Of a stretch of 64,000 nt of DNA, positions 11,894 to 22,772 are shown in pieces; positions within the stretch are counted from its first letter, which is position 1; each line of letters starts with the position of its first letter. Made by a program: the position numbers and the translations under genes. The notes below the pieces were generated by a model. That model saw only the letters and a list, made by a program, of their open reading frames with translations, ran no database searches and had not been told where the DNA came from. The stretch is from Epiperipatus broadwayi (taxonomy: Eukaryota; Onychophora; Udeonychophora; Euonychophora; Peripatidae): the NCBI GenBank assembly GCA_028023455.1, contig JAQFVV010006452.1, positions 1,230,501 to 1,294,500 on the forward strand, written 5' to 3'.

Positions 11894-12690
11894 GTGTTCT
11901 ATTCCAATAACTTGCATTGATGCTATCAGATTCAACATATAAACCCACTACTTTTTTATCACAATGAGAATTTATTGGGCATAAAGTTGAGTTATATGCG
12001 TTGATAACTTCCATTAAGTTAAATAATTAGTCTCACCACTCTGTCTGATATATTATCAATCCCCACAATGTTTTTCTTGTTTTTATTTATATTGAACCCT
12101 GCCTTCTTACTTGAATTTACAATGTTTCTGCCTTTGTAATAAAGTACATGTGCTTTATAGGAATACATAAAGAAACATAAAATAATGTACAATAAGGTTA
12201 TTTACCCACAAATTCTGACTTCCTTTATTATCAACATATTAAAATAAGGTTTGGTCATCTTCATTTGCATGCAATCATAAACAGTTTCAAAAATAGCTAC
12301 TCCTATCTCTTAATTTCAAGTTTAAAATTCAAAATATTCTGAATAAATTATATAAACCATTGAAATTATCCATACCTGTATATCTATTTTATATGGTGTA
12401 CCTTTTCTTCAGGCATCTAAAGATTACTAAAGTTTGCACTAGGTGGCACTGTTGTGAAAAAAAGTCTGCTTGAGTATATCTATCTTTAAATATATTTATA
12501 AACAGAACTATATCTAATTTGTTTAATACTTGTGTTTTATTTAACCATTTTTTTGCCCATGTCATGGCAATATTAACAATTCTTATTTGTTTTTTAACCT
12601 GACCCATTTACCCTAAGTTTAAATTAGTTTGCTATTGGTTTTAGCAACAATGTTGTAACTTTATTCATAATAATCACTATATATATATAT
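11894..12690. other. AT-rich DNA without recognisable gene
   Basis: No gene. A fragment near 12420-12460 ('tgcactaggtggcactgtt') matches the outer end of HHR repeat family 2. Confidence 0.4.
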
Positions 12691-12840
12691 ATGTCATATT
12701 ATTATTACTATTTGCGGGATATTCCGTGTAGTGAAAAGGCTAAATGCTGACGTTTCAGTACAATATCAAGTACTGAAATGTCAGCATTTAGCTTTTTCAC
12801 TACATGGAATATCCCGCAAATAGTAATAATAATATGACAT
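12691..12840. repeat. 150-bp near-perfect hairpin
   Basis: Arms of 70 bp (12691-12760 and 12771-12840) flank a 10-nt loop 'caatatcaag'. I count three mismatches, each a C/T change that becomes G-U in the plus-strand RNA. It has no coding capacity. Either a tiny MITE or a recent inverted duplication. Confidence 0.8.
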
Positions 12841-13279
12841 CTTTTATCCATGAAAACATTAGAATTAACATATATATATATTCTTAATTGCTGCATTGCA
12901 GTTTCAATTTTTAAGTTCAGCAATTTTGCTGAAGCCAGATAATAAAGTTATCATAATACTATACTTATATTACCAAAGTAATTGTATGAATATTTATGAG
13001 GTTATGTCTAATCCATAATAATTATAAGAAAGTAAGAATAAAGACATTTGCACTGATACATGTACATATAATTAATTGTACATTTACTATTCTCATTTAT
13101 TGCAAGGACTATGGATAAGTAATATGCATATTAATTTGAAAAAATAGATTTTATGCCTCAAATATTTTTATACAATTATTAATAATTATCAATATTTTAT
13201 ACATCTTCTTGACAATACATAATCAATTTTTACCTGAAGCTTTTGATTCTCTAAAATTAAGATCTATTCTTAGTCTTAA

Positions 13280-13622
13280 CAATGGTTTTAAACAATGCAA
13301 AACTCTCCATATGGTAGTGCTACCCTGTGCCAACCAGAGTAATCAATGGATGCCAGAAGGCTTGTGTATAAAATCCCAATCTATTGCCTACTCATCCAAT
13401 ATCTCCAGACTAGTTTGTCACTTGTGGCCTTTATCAGTGAGGAGCCTTGGATCTGAGAGCACTGCACCTAGATCTTAGAATCCAGAAACTAGTCTGGGGA
13501 TATTGGATGAGTAGGTACTAAAAAAGGGATTTATGCACAAGCCTTCTGGCATCCATTGATTACTCTGGTTGGTACAGGGTGGTACTGCTGTATGGAGAGT
13601 TTCACCTTGTTTATTAACAATT
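13280..13622. mobile_element. HHR repeat family 2, foldback copy
   Basis: Inverted arms of roughly 110-130 bp begin 'aaactctccatat' and carry 'accagagtaatcaatggatgcc' and 'ccagactagttt'. The left arm contains, on the minus strand, a decayed hammerhead with CTGATAA and CAAAC boxes. The right arm keeps only the 3' half (GAAACTAGTC then TGGGG). Non-coding. The open frame across the left arm (13209-13478) is incidental. Confidence 0.7.
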
Positions 13623-14039
13623 ATGTGATAGTATAAGAGATAGTGATCATGTGGTGTTTAGTGGTTTAACAATAATTTTAACTATAACCTTCCTGCATTT
13701 GATAAAAATAAGTTTATCAACATCTCCAAAATCATAATAATAAGTAAATAATGATAAAAGTCTTAATAACCAGTAAATTATGATAAAAGTCTTAATTCTA
13801 TATTTTATGAGGTCGATTTATTTCACTTATCTGATAATGCTCTCTGACAAAATCTCTATCATACCTCTCAGCAAAGGAAATAACTATATATTTCTGTATT
13901 CCCAATATAATTTGTGTATTATATCATCTTGTCTGATTAGTCTAATACAGAAATAAATCTGGATTATGTAAAAACCCTGATTTTTATATCAGATTGCTTT
14001 AAATTACTGTATTTTTAAATAATTATGAAGTTGGAAATT

Positions 14040-14260
14040 AATCAGCAGTAGCAAACTTTCTATACAGTAATAGTACAAGCCTTAGTAATCAGTGGACACA
14101 AGAATGTTTGTGCATAACATCCCTATCTAGTGACTACTTATCCAATATTCCCAAATTAGTTTCTAACTTGTACCTTTCATCAGTGAGGAACCTGAGATGT
14201 GAAAACACTGCCCTCAGATCTTAGGGTCTAATGCAATTCTACAACAGTCACCTTTTACCT
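14040..14260 (-). mobile_element. HHR repeat family 2, single copy (minus)
   Basis: A non-inverted copy of the family. Its minus strand carries CTGATGA at 14177-14183, a stem II region AAGGTACAAGTTA, GAAAC, and a TGGGAA segment that can pair partly with TTCCTCA. The core boxes are intact, but stem II and stem III are weak. Confidence 0.6.
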
Positions 14261-14479
14261 ATTTATTTAACTACAAAGCTATGAAACTAAGATGAAACAC
14301 AAAAGTGTAATAAAAGCTCATACATTTAAATAATCATATAGATCTGAAACCATTTCAGTATCTATACATTTTTGATGTCTTTACCTATTTAAAAGCCATA
14401 GTCACCATTATCATATGGTCAGGATTGGTATAAATCACTGAAATATCACATGATCACTGTTACTTATGTTTACTCAAGG

Positions 14480-14705
14480 TATTAAAACAACAGAAAACTC
14501 TCCATACAATAGAGCCATGACAGTACAAGACTTAGTAACCAATGAATACAAGAAAGTTAATGTCCTCCAAACCAATAGTTTTAGACTACTTTCTAGCTTG
14601 TGGCTTTCATCAGTGAGGAGTCTTGGATCTGAAACTATTGTTCCTAGATCTTCAGATCTAATGCAATCCTCCAGTAGCAACCTATTATCTATTTAGTTAA
14701 CAGTT
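14480..14705 (-). mobile_element. HHR repeat family 2, single copy (minus)
   Basis: The minus strand holds CTGATGA (14607-14613), AAGC-CACAA-GCTA, then GAAA, GTAGTC and TAAAAC. The boxes are present but stem I is not well paired. Short open frames on both strands here have no protein character. Confidence 0.55.
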
Positions 14706-14884
14706 TGTGAAAACATAATGGGGAGCATGTGATACTTTAGTGGTGGTGGCTTTATACCAATCCTTAAAAACACTAAAGTGTATAGATACTTAACTGGATT
14801 CAGGTCTATATTACCATACAAGTGACTGAGATTATATTGAAAACATTTTTGGGTTTTCAATCTTGAGTGTTTATAATTAATTAA

Positions 14885-15100
14885 ATAAAAGATGGATGCT
14901 GGAAGGTATTAGATCCTAATGTCTAGATGCAGTGCTCACATATCCAAAGCTCCTCACTGATGAAAGCCATAAGCTAGAAACTAGTCTAAGGATATTAAAT
15001 AAATAAGCACTATATAGGGATTTTATGCACAACCCTTCTTGTATTCATGGATTACTAAGACTTGCACTGGGTGAAACTACTGCTCAAAGGGTGTGCTTCT
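14885..15100 (+). mobile_element. HHR repeat family 2, single copy (plus)
   Basis: The plus-strand copy ends in the shared block 'attactaagacttgcactgggtg'. It holds a hammerhead with intact CTGATGA and GAAA boxes (see 14952-14991). Confidence 0.6.
14952..14991 (+). ncRNA. hammerhead ribozyme, family 2 (near-intact)
   Basis: Stem I is CCTCA (14952-14956) with TAAGG (14987-14991), four of five pairs. CTGATGA is at 14957-14963 and stem II is AAGC/GCTA with one A-A mismatch at its base. GAAA is at 14977-14980. A two-pair stem III AC-TA-GT is followed by C, giving a canonical GUC cleavage triplet at 14984-14986. Confidence 0.6.
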
Positions 15101-15814
15101 GTAAACATAGGTAATGGTGATCATATGATGTTTTAGTGATACTTTGGGACTATACAAGCATTTAATTCTGCCTATTAAATATTGATTAAGGGTTTTTGCA
15201 GCTACTTAAATTTGTGTAACAAGTTAGGCTAAATTGACATTAGTTTATTTATTCTTTCTAGCAAAATAGTGAGTTTTCTAGATATTTGTCATAGCATAAA
15301 TGATCTCATGATGACAAAATTGACTTATAATATTACATATCATGAAGAATGGGTTGAATTCAATCAGTAATATTTTTACTGTGTTGAATGGCTGAGTTTT
15401 ATTCTAGTTTATATTGAAATTTATTGCATTATTAGAAATTTCAAGTAAAGTTTATTTAAAATATAAAAATATTGAAACTTCATATTGCAGCTAAGACTGA
15501 GATTTGGAAAATGTATTGATAATAAAGCATTTGCTTTACTGTGTTTCTAAGTGATGAAATGAAAACCTCATATTTATATTTATTTACTTTTTATATAATT
15601 AATTGGAAATGTAAAGATGGCTTTAAATACATTTCCACGGTGCATTTACAATATCTCTCTTACCCAATTGATTGATGATGAAGATGGAAGCAGTTTTCTA
15701 TATGTGTTTAGCTGCAGGTATAGTGTATATCCTGAACTTTATATGTGATTAGAGGGTATTTGACGACAGACTTTTAAGCTCCCTTCAGCTAGTAGTCAAT
15801 CTCATATAACTAAT
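15101..15814. other. AT-rich DNA without recognisable gene
   Basis: No feature supported. Confidence 0.4.
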
Positions 15815-16180
15815 ACACATGACCGCATGCATGTGAAACAGTTAAATGGGCATGACAACAATATTGATATCAATTAGGCCTTTGAGCATTCCATCATCAT
15901 ATTTTCTTTAATATAGATGGCTGAAGAGTTGAAGGATGGAGAATATTGAAGCTGTCCATTAAAGTATAAAGACTTCCTTTCTTAATAAAAACTGAGCACT
16001 GATTATATATTGTGTGGGAGATGGCGCTCTGAACTAACTGATGAGTGCTGGTTCAGTGTGAAATACATTTATTAGACATTATTTATTTTTTTCACATATA
16101 TGTGGTCATGTGTATTGGTTACATATGATGGAGTGAATAGCTGAAGGTAGCTTAAAAGTCTGTGTTCAAATCCTCTTTAA
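15815..16180 (+). mobile_element. HHR repeat family 1, copy 2
   Basis: Collinear with copy 1: a 'cctttgagcattcc' head block, 'tccattaaagtataaag', a central hammerhead (16033-16075) and a tail with GTGTTCAAATCC. Boundaries are approximate; no clear target duplication was seen. Confidence 0.65.
16033..16075 (+). ncRNA. hammerhead ribozyme, family 1, covariant stem I
   Basis: ACTAA (16033-16037) pairs with TTAG (16072-16075), while copy 1 has ACCAA with TTGGT. CTGATGA (16038-16044) is intact. Stem II is GTGCTG/CAGTGT (16045-16059), six pairs including G-U. GAAA is at 16060-16063. Stem III is weak (A-T then T-T). Confidence 0.65.
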
Positions 16181-16281
16181 TTATATCTTTATTTAGATAA
16201 CTAGATATTTATTTTTCAACTAATATTAGAAAGTTAATTAAGATGGCCATGGATTAATTAAAAAAATACTAAAACTAATTG

Positions 16282-16365
16282 GGGCTAGAAGCTGTTATCA
16301 GAGCTGCCTTTCAAGCAGCTGTCCCGGGTTCGATTCCCGGTCAACGCTTTGGCATATATAAAAAA
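16282..16365 (+). mobile_element. tRNA-derived mini-SINE, copy b (5' part diverged)
   Basis: The anticodon arm GCTGC-CTTTCAA-GCAGC, an intact B-box GGTTCGATTCC, the 3' acceptor strand TCAACGC and the tail 'tttggcatatataaaaaaa' are present. The A-box half is diverged. Confidence 0.65.
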
Positions 16366-17348
16366 ATTCAAATCTAAATTGTGGCCATGATAGCATATGA
16401 GATGCTATTGCATAATGAGCGCCCCTCTTTTTAATAGAAATATAATAGTTGTGAAGTATAGATTTAATTATTAAATCTGAAAATATTTTAGAGTAATGCT
16501 TTTTGATAAAAGTCTCTCAATGTTCACCACAAACAAATGTACATTCACTCGTATATAAGTATATAGATCCAAACTTTCGATTTATTTTTTTATTTTATAT
16601 AACAATCTCACAATTTCCCATTTATATTCGTGTAAATAAAACTTTATTAAATACCAGTCCATTGAGATAGAACTGAATATGAGCCAATTTTATACAAATG
16701 TGATTTTTTTATTTATTTTAAATCAGCTTTTATAACATATTTATCTGTGCTCTGTTATCACGTTAAATATTAGGCTAGTTGTATAACATATATTCAGCAC
16801 ATGTACCAGTACAAGTTTATAAATCATTCAATTATTTTTCCTTCTCAAACATCTGTACTGATAATACATCTTCTTACTAGATATACTGACATGCAATAAA
16901 CAGCAGAGGTTTGCCTTCCTTAAGTTCCGAAGACTAATCTTGTAAAAGCTGCTAACATTTTCTCATCAAGGCGACTGTTAAACATGTTTTGAAAATAGAC
17001 ACAAACCCACTAAATATTATTTTAAGATGAACTTTGACCTCGCTCATTTTAGTGAGTTAAAACGAAATGCTTAAAACTGATAGAATCATTTAATAGAAGT
17101 CAACATTTGAAACATAAAGAACAACTCTTTAAAACATAATAAACACCTAACATTTTAAAAATAATAAATATATTATTAATTTACTTATTTACTGTGTCAT
17201 AAAGACATTTAATATATATATATATGTATACTGTGCAGTCGTCAAGAAGGGGGGGGGTAGATGGGGGTGTGACTAAAATTCGCCGGCCATGATCTTTAAA
17301 GTACTTTAATTTGGAAGAGCCAACTTAGGTATTAATATAATCTTTTGA
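16366..17348. other. AT-rich DNA without recognisable gene
   Basis: No gene. A G-rich tract (about 17247-17268) lies just upstream of the LTR element. Confidence 0.4.
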
Positions 17349-17950
17349 TGTTGTCATATCTGACCTTGCCTTCAGAAGTGGATTAGTTCAGATTCCTTCC
17401 TTATCTGATGGGATTGAGCATTGTTTGTTGCTGGACAATAGGCTGATCTACAGACAAACACATAGCCAATGATAAGTACAGGCCAATAAGCAAGCATGAT
17501 CATTGAATCTAAGTGTTTTCAGTAAGATAGGGGATCTTCCACTAAATAGTCAGCCTTTCTGGATGCAAGGCAGATAGATAGATGGTGAGAGAGCAGAGAG
17601 TGTTAATGTTGGTCAACCTGAATGACTGAACATGCTCTCCAGTAAAACCTCTGTCATTAGCAAGGGTGTCTTCAATAGCCACAATTGCAACATCTCAGCA
17701 GTGAGGCTAAGTGCAGCCAGAAGAGTCTCTCTTGAACTCATGAGGCAGGCAAATCATATAGCTGGAAAGGAGTTCCATCACTTGGTATGAATATCTCATC
17801 ATTAATTGTATAAACTATATGTATTATATTGATTAACTAACATGTGTATATATTTTCATGATTAATAAATTGTACATATTAATTTTTGACTAGTGTCATC
17901 ATTTGTCTGATGGTTTGTAAACAAATCTGTAAATCAAGCCAAACACAACA
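17349..17950 (+). repeat. 5' LTR of Ty3/gypsy element
   Basis: Starts TGTTGTCATATCTGA and ends CAAGCCAAACACAACA, so it has TG...CA ends. It matches the 3' LTR in order throughout. It holds a short GATA run and AATAAA-like sequence near 17864. The start could instead be set three bases later. Confidence 0.85.
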
Positions 17951-18275
17951 GATCTGGTACAGTCAGACAAAAGAATTTTTTCCCCACAGCTGGAAAAAAA
18001 TAGGAGCGTAAATACAAGTGCACACTTATAGACACTTACACTTAAATACTGCTCAAGTCAACAGATTTGGCACAGTCAGATAAAAAAAAATTCCCCTCAT
18101 GGCTGAAAAAATTATAGCATAAAGAATGCCAGTTTCAACTGATCTGGTGCAGTCAGACAAAAAAGTTTTTCCCTCATGGCCAGAAAAAATTATAGTATAA
18201 AATACACCAGTTTCAACAGATCTGGTGCAGTCAAAGAAAAAAAAATTTTCCCTTTTGGCTGGAATAATTATACTG
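17946..18275 (+). repeat. leader with four primer-binding-site-like repeats
   Basis: The block 'caacagatctggtRcagtcagac' (R = A or G), made of the LTR end plus the first PBS-like bases, occurs at 17946, 18059, 18136 and 18214. Each is followed by an A-rich run, a 'ttccc' run and a 'ggctgaaaaa' segment. Spacings are 113, 77 and 78 bp. The first copy abuts the LTR, where the primer tRNA would pair from TGG at 17955. The matching tRNA was not identified. Confidence 0.75.
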
Positions 18276-19119
18276 AAATGTATAAGGTAAATACATGAGT
18301 GTGTATATTGCATTTTTTTTTTTAGAACTGTACTTCATTAATGGCAACAATAACTCCATCAATAGACATGACGCTGCTTTGACATTTCCAAATGTTAGGC
18401 TATCTAAATCATTTGCATATCACCTTTATTTCTCTGTTCTGCATTTTGCATTATCACTATGAATATGAGGCAAATGGCCTTGAAAGTGCTTAGCATTTAA
18501 TATTTTTTTGTATTCTCTATAGCTTCTCTTTCAAGCGCTTCACACGCTTTTAATTTTATATATTATAATATCGAGAGAAAAGTTTAAAATTCCTAATAGT
18601 TTACCATATTTACATAACAGTAATTATTAAAATCACTTAAAACATCTTGAAAGTATAAAAATTGACCGTAAATGTAAAGGTGTATCAATTAGAAGCTACA
18701 ACCAATCACGAGAGCTTTACTCACAAAGCGACAAAAAACTCACTCTAGTGCTTTAAAAGCTTCATTGGGTTAGTTACAACATTTGCATTAAAACCCAGTA
18801 TACTTAATAACAATGTAGTTGTAAAATTAAGAGTGGTAACTATCTGAATAAATCAAAAATTAAAGAGTGGTAACTCTGAATAAAATTAAAAATAATTACG
18901 AGTGATATCTCACTTAAATAAATAATTATGGTTAATGCAATTGGCTCTATAGAACTTTTGACCTGTCTCAACCTGAGAGCTGGTCAAATTATAAGGAGTC
19001 CTTGATATATTAACTACAGGCTAACCAGATTAAAAAAAAGCCTGAGGTAAAGTTAGCCACACTAATGACCATTATAAGTTTGCAGACATACAACATACTA
19101 AAGTCTCAAGTTACAGCAG

Positions 19120-19660
19120 TAAACCAGCTGACCAGGATTTTGACAAAGCATTGACAATTCTCACAGAGTACTTTCCCCCAAAACCCTTGACAATAATGCA
19201 GAGATACCATTTTAATCTCAGCATGCAAGAACAGGTGCAAACAGCAAGAGAATTTGCAGCAAAAATCCAAACATTAGCCTTGAAGTGCAATTTGAAAAGA
19301 CTTCATGAATGAAGCACTTTGTGATAATTTTATTTGTGGCATAAATGATCACATTTGAAGCTGATAATGTTGATGATTCCTGACCTAGATTTTGAGACAG
19401 TGGTAGCTCAGGCAAGACTAGCAGAGATTATAGCTAATCAAGTTATCCCGTTAAAAGAATTACTAAGTATCAGGTGCAAGAAAATGAGCATAACACTGGG
19501 TCACCCAAATACTCAGTCAGCTTAGAGAACTCCACATTGAATAGCCCAAGGTTTTGCTATAGATGTAATAAACAAATGTGCATGCATAAAGAATGCCTGT
19601 ACCATGATGAACATGCACATTTTGCAAGTAAGTTGGATACATAAATGCAGCATATCTGAA
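19120..19660 (+). pseudogene. gag remnant of Ty3/gypsy element
   Basis: One frame reads LTILTEYFPPKPLTIMQRYHF and continues with SMQEQVQTAREFAAKIQTLA, which is the pattern of retrotransposon gag proteins. After a frameshift, NEALCDNFICGINDH matches the usual conserved D-F-GI segment. A zinc-knuckle-like CYRCN...HKEC follows near 19554-19600. Gag would form the particle that packages element RNA. Frameshifts and a stop at about 19356 make it inactive. Confidence 0.75.
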
Positions 19661-19759
19661 ATTGAAAAGACAAATGGACAATTGAGAATGGAAAAGCCCA
19701 TTCCAAAAAACAGTAAAGGCAATTATAAGAAAACTAAACAAGTTGCCTGTATAAATCAT

Positions 19760-20110
19760 ATCAAAGATAACCAGTTTGGATTTATACATATTGTTATAAT
19801 TAATGATATGTCAGTTATGATTAAACTTGACACAGGGTCAGCCATATCTTTAGTTTCAAGAATGACCTGGGTGATCATTAATAAAAAGAATAAATATAAA
19901 CTGCACCCTAGCAGTAGATCAATATCAGACCATGAAGGGAATAAAATCAAACTGTTGGGTCAGACAACATGAAAAATTACTATGCCTAACAAATCTATAT
20001 ATCTACCACTGATAGTGGCATTAGGTAACCATAGTGGTTTAATAGGCCATGATTGGTTCAGTCACTTAGGGTTCAAAGGGACCAAAGTGAACCAGCTCAC
20101 GACATTATCA
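19760..20110 (+). pseudogene. retropepsin (aspartic protease) remnant
   Basis: The active-site motif LDTGSA is encoded at about 19826-19843 (DTGS at 19829-19840), in FGFIHIVIINDMSVMIKLDT context. A stop at 19970 interrupts the frame, which then resumes with LIVALGNHSGLIGHDWF; the IGHDWF segment fits the retropepsin C-terminal box. It would process the gag-pol polyprotein. The catalytic triplet is intact but the frame is broken. Confidence 0.75.
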
Positions 20111-20149
20111 AAGATAAAATCTGATTATTCAAAAGTTTTTAACAAAGAG

Positions 20150-20930
20150 ATAGGTTAGTACTTGGGGCAACCAATTCATTTACCATTAAATGGAGTGGTA
20201 AAATCTATCAATAGTAGGTGCACATCACTTCCACTAGCTTTCCATCTAAAGTAGCCAGAGCTCAAGAAGTGGCAAGCAGTTGATATAATTAAGCGCATAT
20301 ATTCTGAATGGGCAATTGCCATAGTATTGAACACCAAACAGAATGGCAATGTATGTATATGTGGAGATTATCATTGTACAATCAACAAAGCACTTGATCC
20401 AGATAATTATCCATTTCTCTCAGTCAAACAAATCCTATCCATATTGTCAGGTGGTAGGGTTTTTACCAAAATTGACCTAAAACATGCATACTTGCAACTG
20501 CCTGTTGATGACTAGGCTGCAAGGGCATTATCAATAATAACATATAAAGGGTTATTTAAAATAAACTGACAACCCTTTGTTATATCAGTCAGCTGGAAAT
20601 ATTTCAGAGAGTCATGGATCAACTGACTGTTGGAATACCAGGTGCACTACCATACTTTGATGGTCTTACTAGTAGTCCAAACTCCAGGACAACTCTGGAG
20701 AGACACCAAAGAACTCCTAGATAAATTCAAAGCCTCTGGTGTTAAAATAAACTGGGAGGAGTGCATATTTGAAGCCAGAGAGCTTGAATTTCTGTGATTT
20801 AAAATAAATACTAGTGGCATTTATCCAATTCAAAAGAAGGTGTTGGCAATAAAGAAGGCCAAAACACCGGAAAATAAGAATTAACTTCAGTCCTTTTTAG
20901 GACTGATAAACTATTATGAAAGTCACTTAT
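20150..20930 (+). pseudogene. Ty3/gypsy reverse transcriptase remnant
   Basis: Recognisable RT segments are spread over several frames: a segment with EWAIAIVLNTKQNG and VCICGDY; motif A in VFTKIDLKHAYLQLPVDD with the catalytic Asp; and the thumb-side SFLGLINYYE. The motif C site reads LPYFDGLTSS at 20647-20676, where a YxDD box is expected. The second catalytic aspartate is therefore lost. Stops occur at 20513, 20565 and elsewhere. Confidence 0.8.
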
Positions 20931-20938
20931 ACCATAAC

Positions 20939-21330
20939 ATGGAGACTGCTGGAAGGCTACTAGACAAAAAAGCAGCTTGGAAGTGGGACTATAAGTATGA
21001 CAAAGCATTTAAGATGCTAAAGAATCTAATATCAGATACTGCAGTGCTGGCACATTTCAATCCTGGAAAGATGCTAGTGCTGACTTGTGACACATTATCA
21101 GTAGGAATGGGTGCAGTTCTATTGATTTTGCATCAAATTGCCTCTCTAGAGCTGAGAAAAACTATTAAATGGATAAAGAAGAGCTGGCTTTGATCAATGG
21201 CATCAAAAAGTTCCATGACTACCTATATGGTAGACCATTTATATTTCAAACAGAACAGATCATAAACCCTTCCTGGGGATCTTTGCATCTGATAAGGCAA
21301 TCCCACAGCATGTCTCATCATGAATTCTGC
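20939..21330 (+). pseudogene. RNase H domain remnant
   Basis: One frame gives the connection WKWDYKYDKAFKMLKNLIS followed by LVLTCDTLSVGMGAVL. This corresponds to the 'tDAS..g.Gavl' start of the Ty3/gypsy RNase H (DTLS here). The continuation in a second frame holds KEELALINGIKKFHDYLYGRPF, the usual E-helix and YLYG segment. It would degrade template RNA. Broken by a frameshift near 21160-21180. Confidence 0.75.
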
Positions 21331-21659
21331 AGTGATTCAATTTCTTATCAGGCTATGACTTTACCCTTCAATAATTTGAGGGAAAGTATATCTCTCATGT
21401 AGATGTATTAATCCAGCTGCCTGCAAAAGTCATAGACAGTCCAACATAAGCATGCCAATCAATTAGCATGATTGACCTAGAACCAAACATACAACTGAAC
21501 AGCAAGTCAGTGTCAGGGTGAACTAACAATGATCCAGGATTCCAAAAGCTACAAAAATGTTTCCAACAGGGCTGGCCTAATAAAACACCAGTTGAGTTAC
21601 ATTCAGCCTACTGGATGCATGAGTTAGATCTCTCAACTGAATGTGGCTGCATTATCTAG

Positions 21660-22400
21660 CAATTCAAAGTTGTAATTCCCCACAAGTGGACATTCTCTGG
21701 TGCTCAGTTTGTCACATTATGGGCACTCAAGAATAGTGTGGGTGAAGATACTGGCAAGATCATACATATGGTGGCCTACCTTAAATGCTGATATTGAAGC
21801 CAAATCCCACCACTGATTGGGACTGCAAGATGAATCAAACAAAGCAGAGAAAGGCAAAAGAGTCCAGTGTCCCAAACCTGAAGGGCCCTGGTCTAGACTT
21901 CATCTGGATCATACTGGTCCATGGAAAGGCAAACTGCTGCTGATAGTCATGGATTCATTGTCCAAAAGGCTGGAGGTTGCAGAGTAACATCACATCACTT
22001 CACAGCCATGATAGAAGCTCTGAGGTTATTTTTCACATATGGTCTTCCTGAAACACTAGTGACTGACAATCGCACAGCTTTTTCAATAGGTGCATTCAAA
22101 ACCTTCTGCACTAATAACAACATCGAACTCATGAACAGTCCTCCATTCCACACTGGTTCAGGCAGAGAGATTGGTACAAGAAGCTAAGAAACTTCCCAGA
22201 TCCATTTTTGTTATATGGATCTGGGAAGTTGAACACCGGAATTGCCAAGACTTTGCTAGCGCAGCACTCCACACTGAGCACAGCAGCAGGGAAGTCTCCA
22301 GCAGATCTGATATTCAACAGACCATTAAAAACTATTTCTATCAACCCTGAAACCTGATGCCAAACTTGCACAAGAAGAAAAAACAAAATAAAACTTCAAA
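21660..22400 (+). pseudogene. integrase remnant
   Basis: The catalytic core is recognised in two frames: LDHTGPWKGKLLLIVMDSLS (first Asp region) and YGLPETLVTDNRTAFS (second Asp), followed by FCTNNNIELMNSPPFHTGSG. The C-terminal part includes HSTLSTAAGKSPADLIF. A perfect 16-bp inverted repeat with a 9-nt loop (22190-22230) interrupts the segment where the catalytic Glu and following helix are expected. Several frameshifts. Confidence 0.75.
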
Positions 22401-22772
22401 TAGGTAGACAAGTACTATGCTGTATGTACTACAGGTCCACAAAATGGATACCAGCAATGAGGACTCATCTAAAGAGTCTCTATATTGTTGTTGTGCAAAC
22501 AGAAGATGGTCATCAACATCATTACCATCTCAACCAGCTAAGACTCAACCACACAACAGAAGCTGACAAAAGCAGTAACCAGCCAAGACAAGTACATCAA
22601 GCAAGAAAGATGAACATCAAAGTCAAGGTGGCAGCAAACATCCAGGAACAAGTTTATCAAGTGAAGAAGAAGCCAGGGATAGTGATGAATGAAGGCCACC
22701 AACAAAGCAGATAATACATTGTCCAGTACATCCCAATGAGCTACATTCTCCAGGAATAATTTTAACCAGGGG

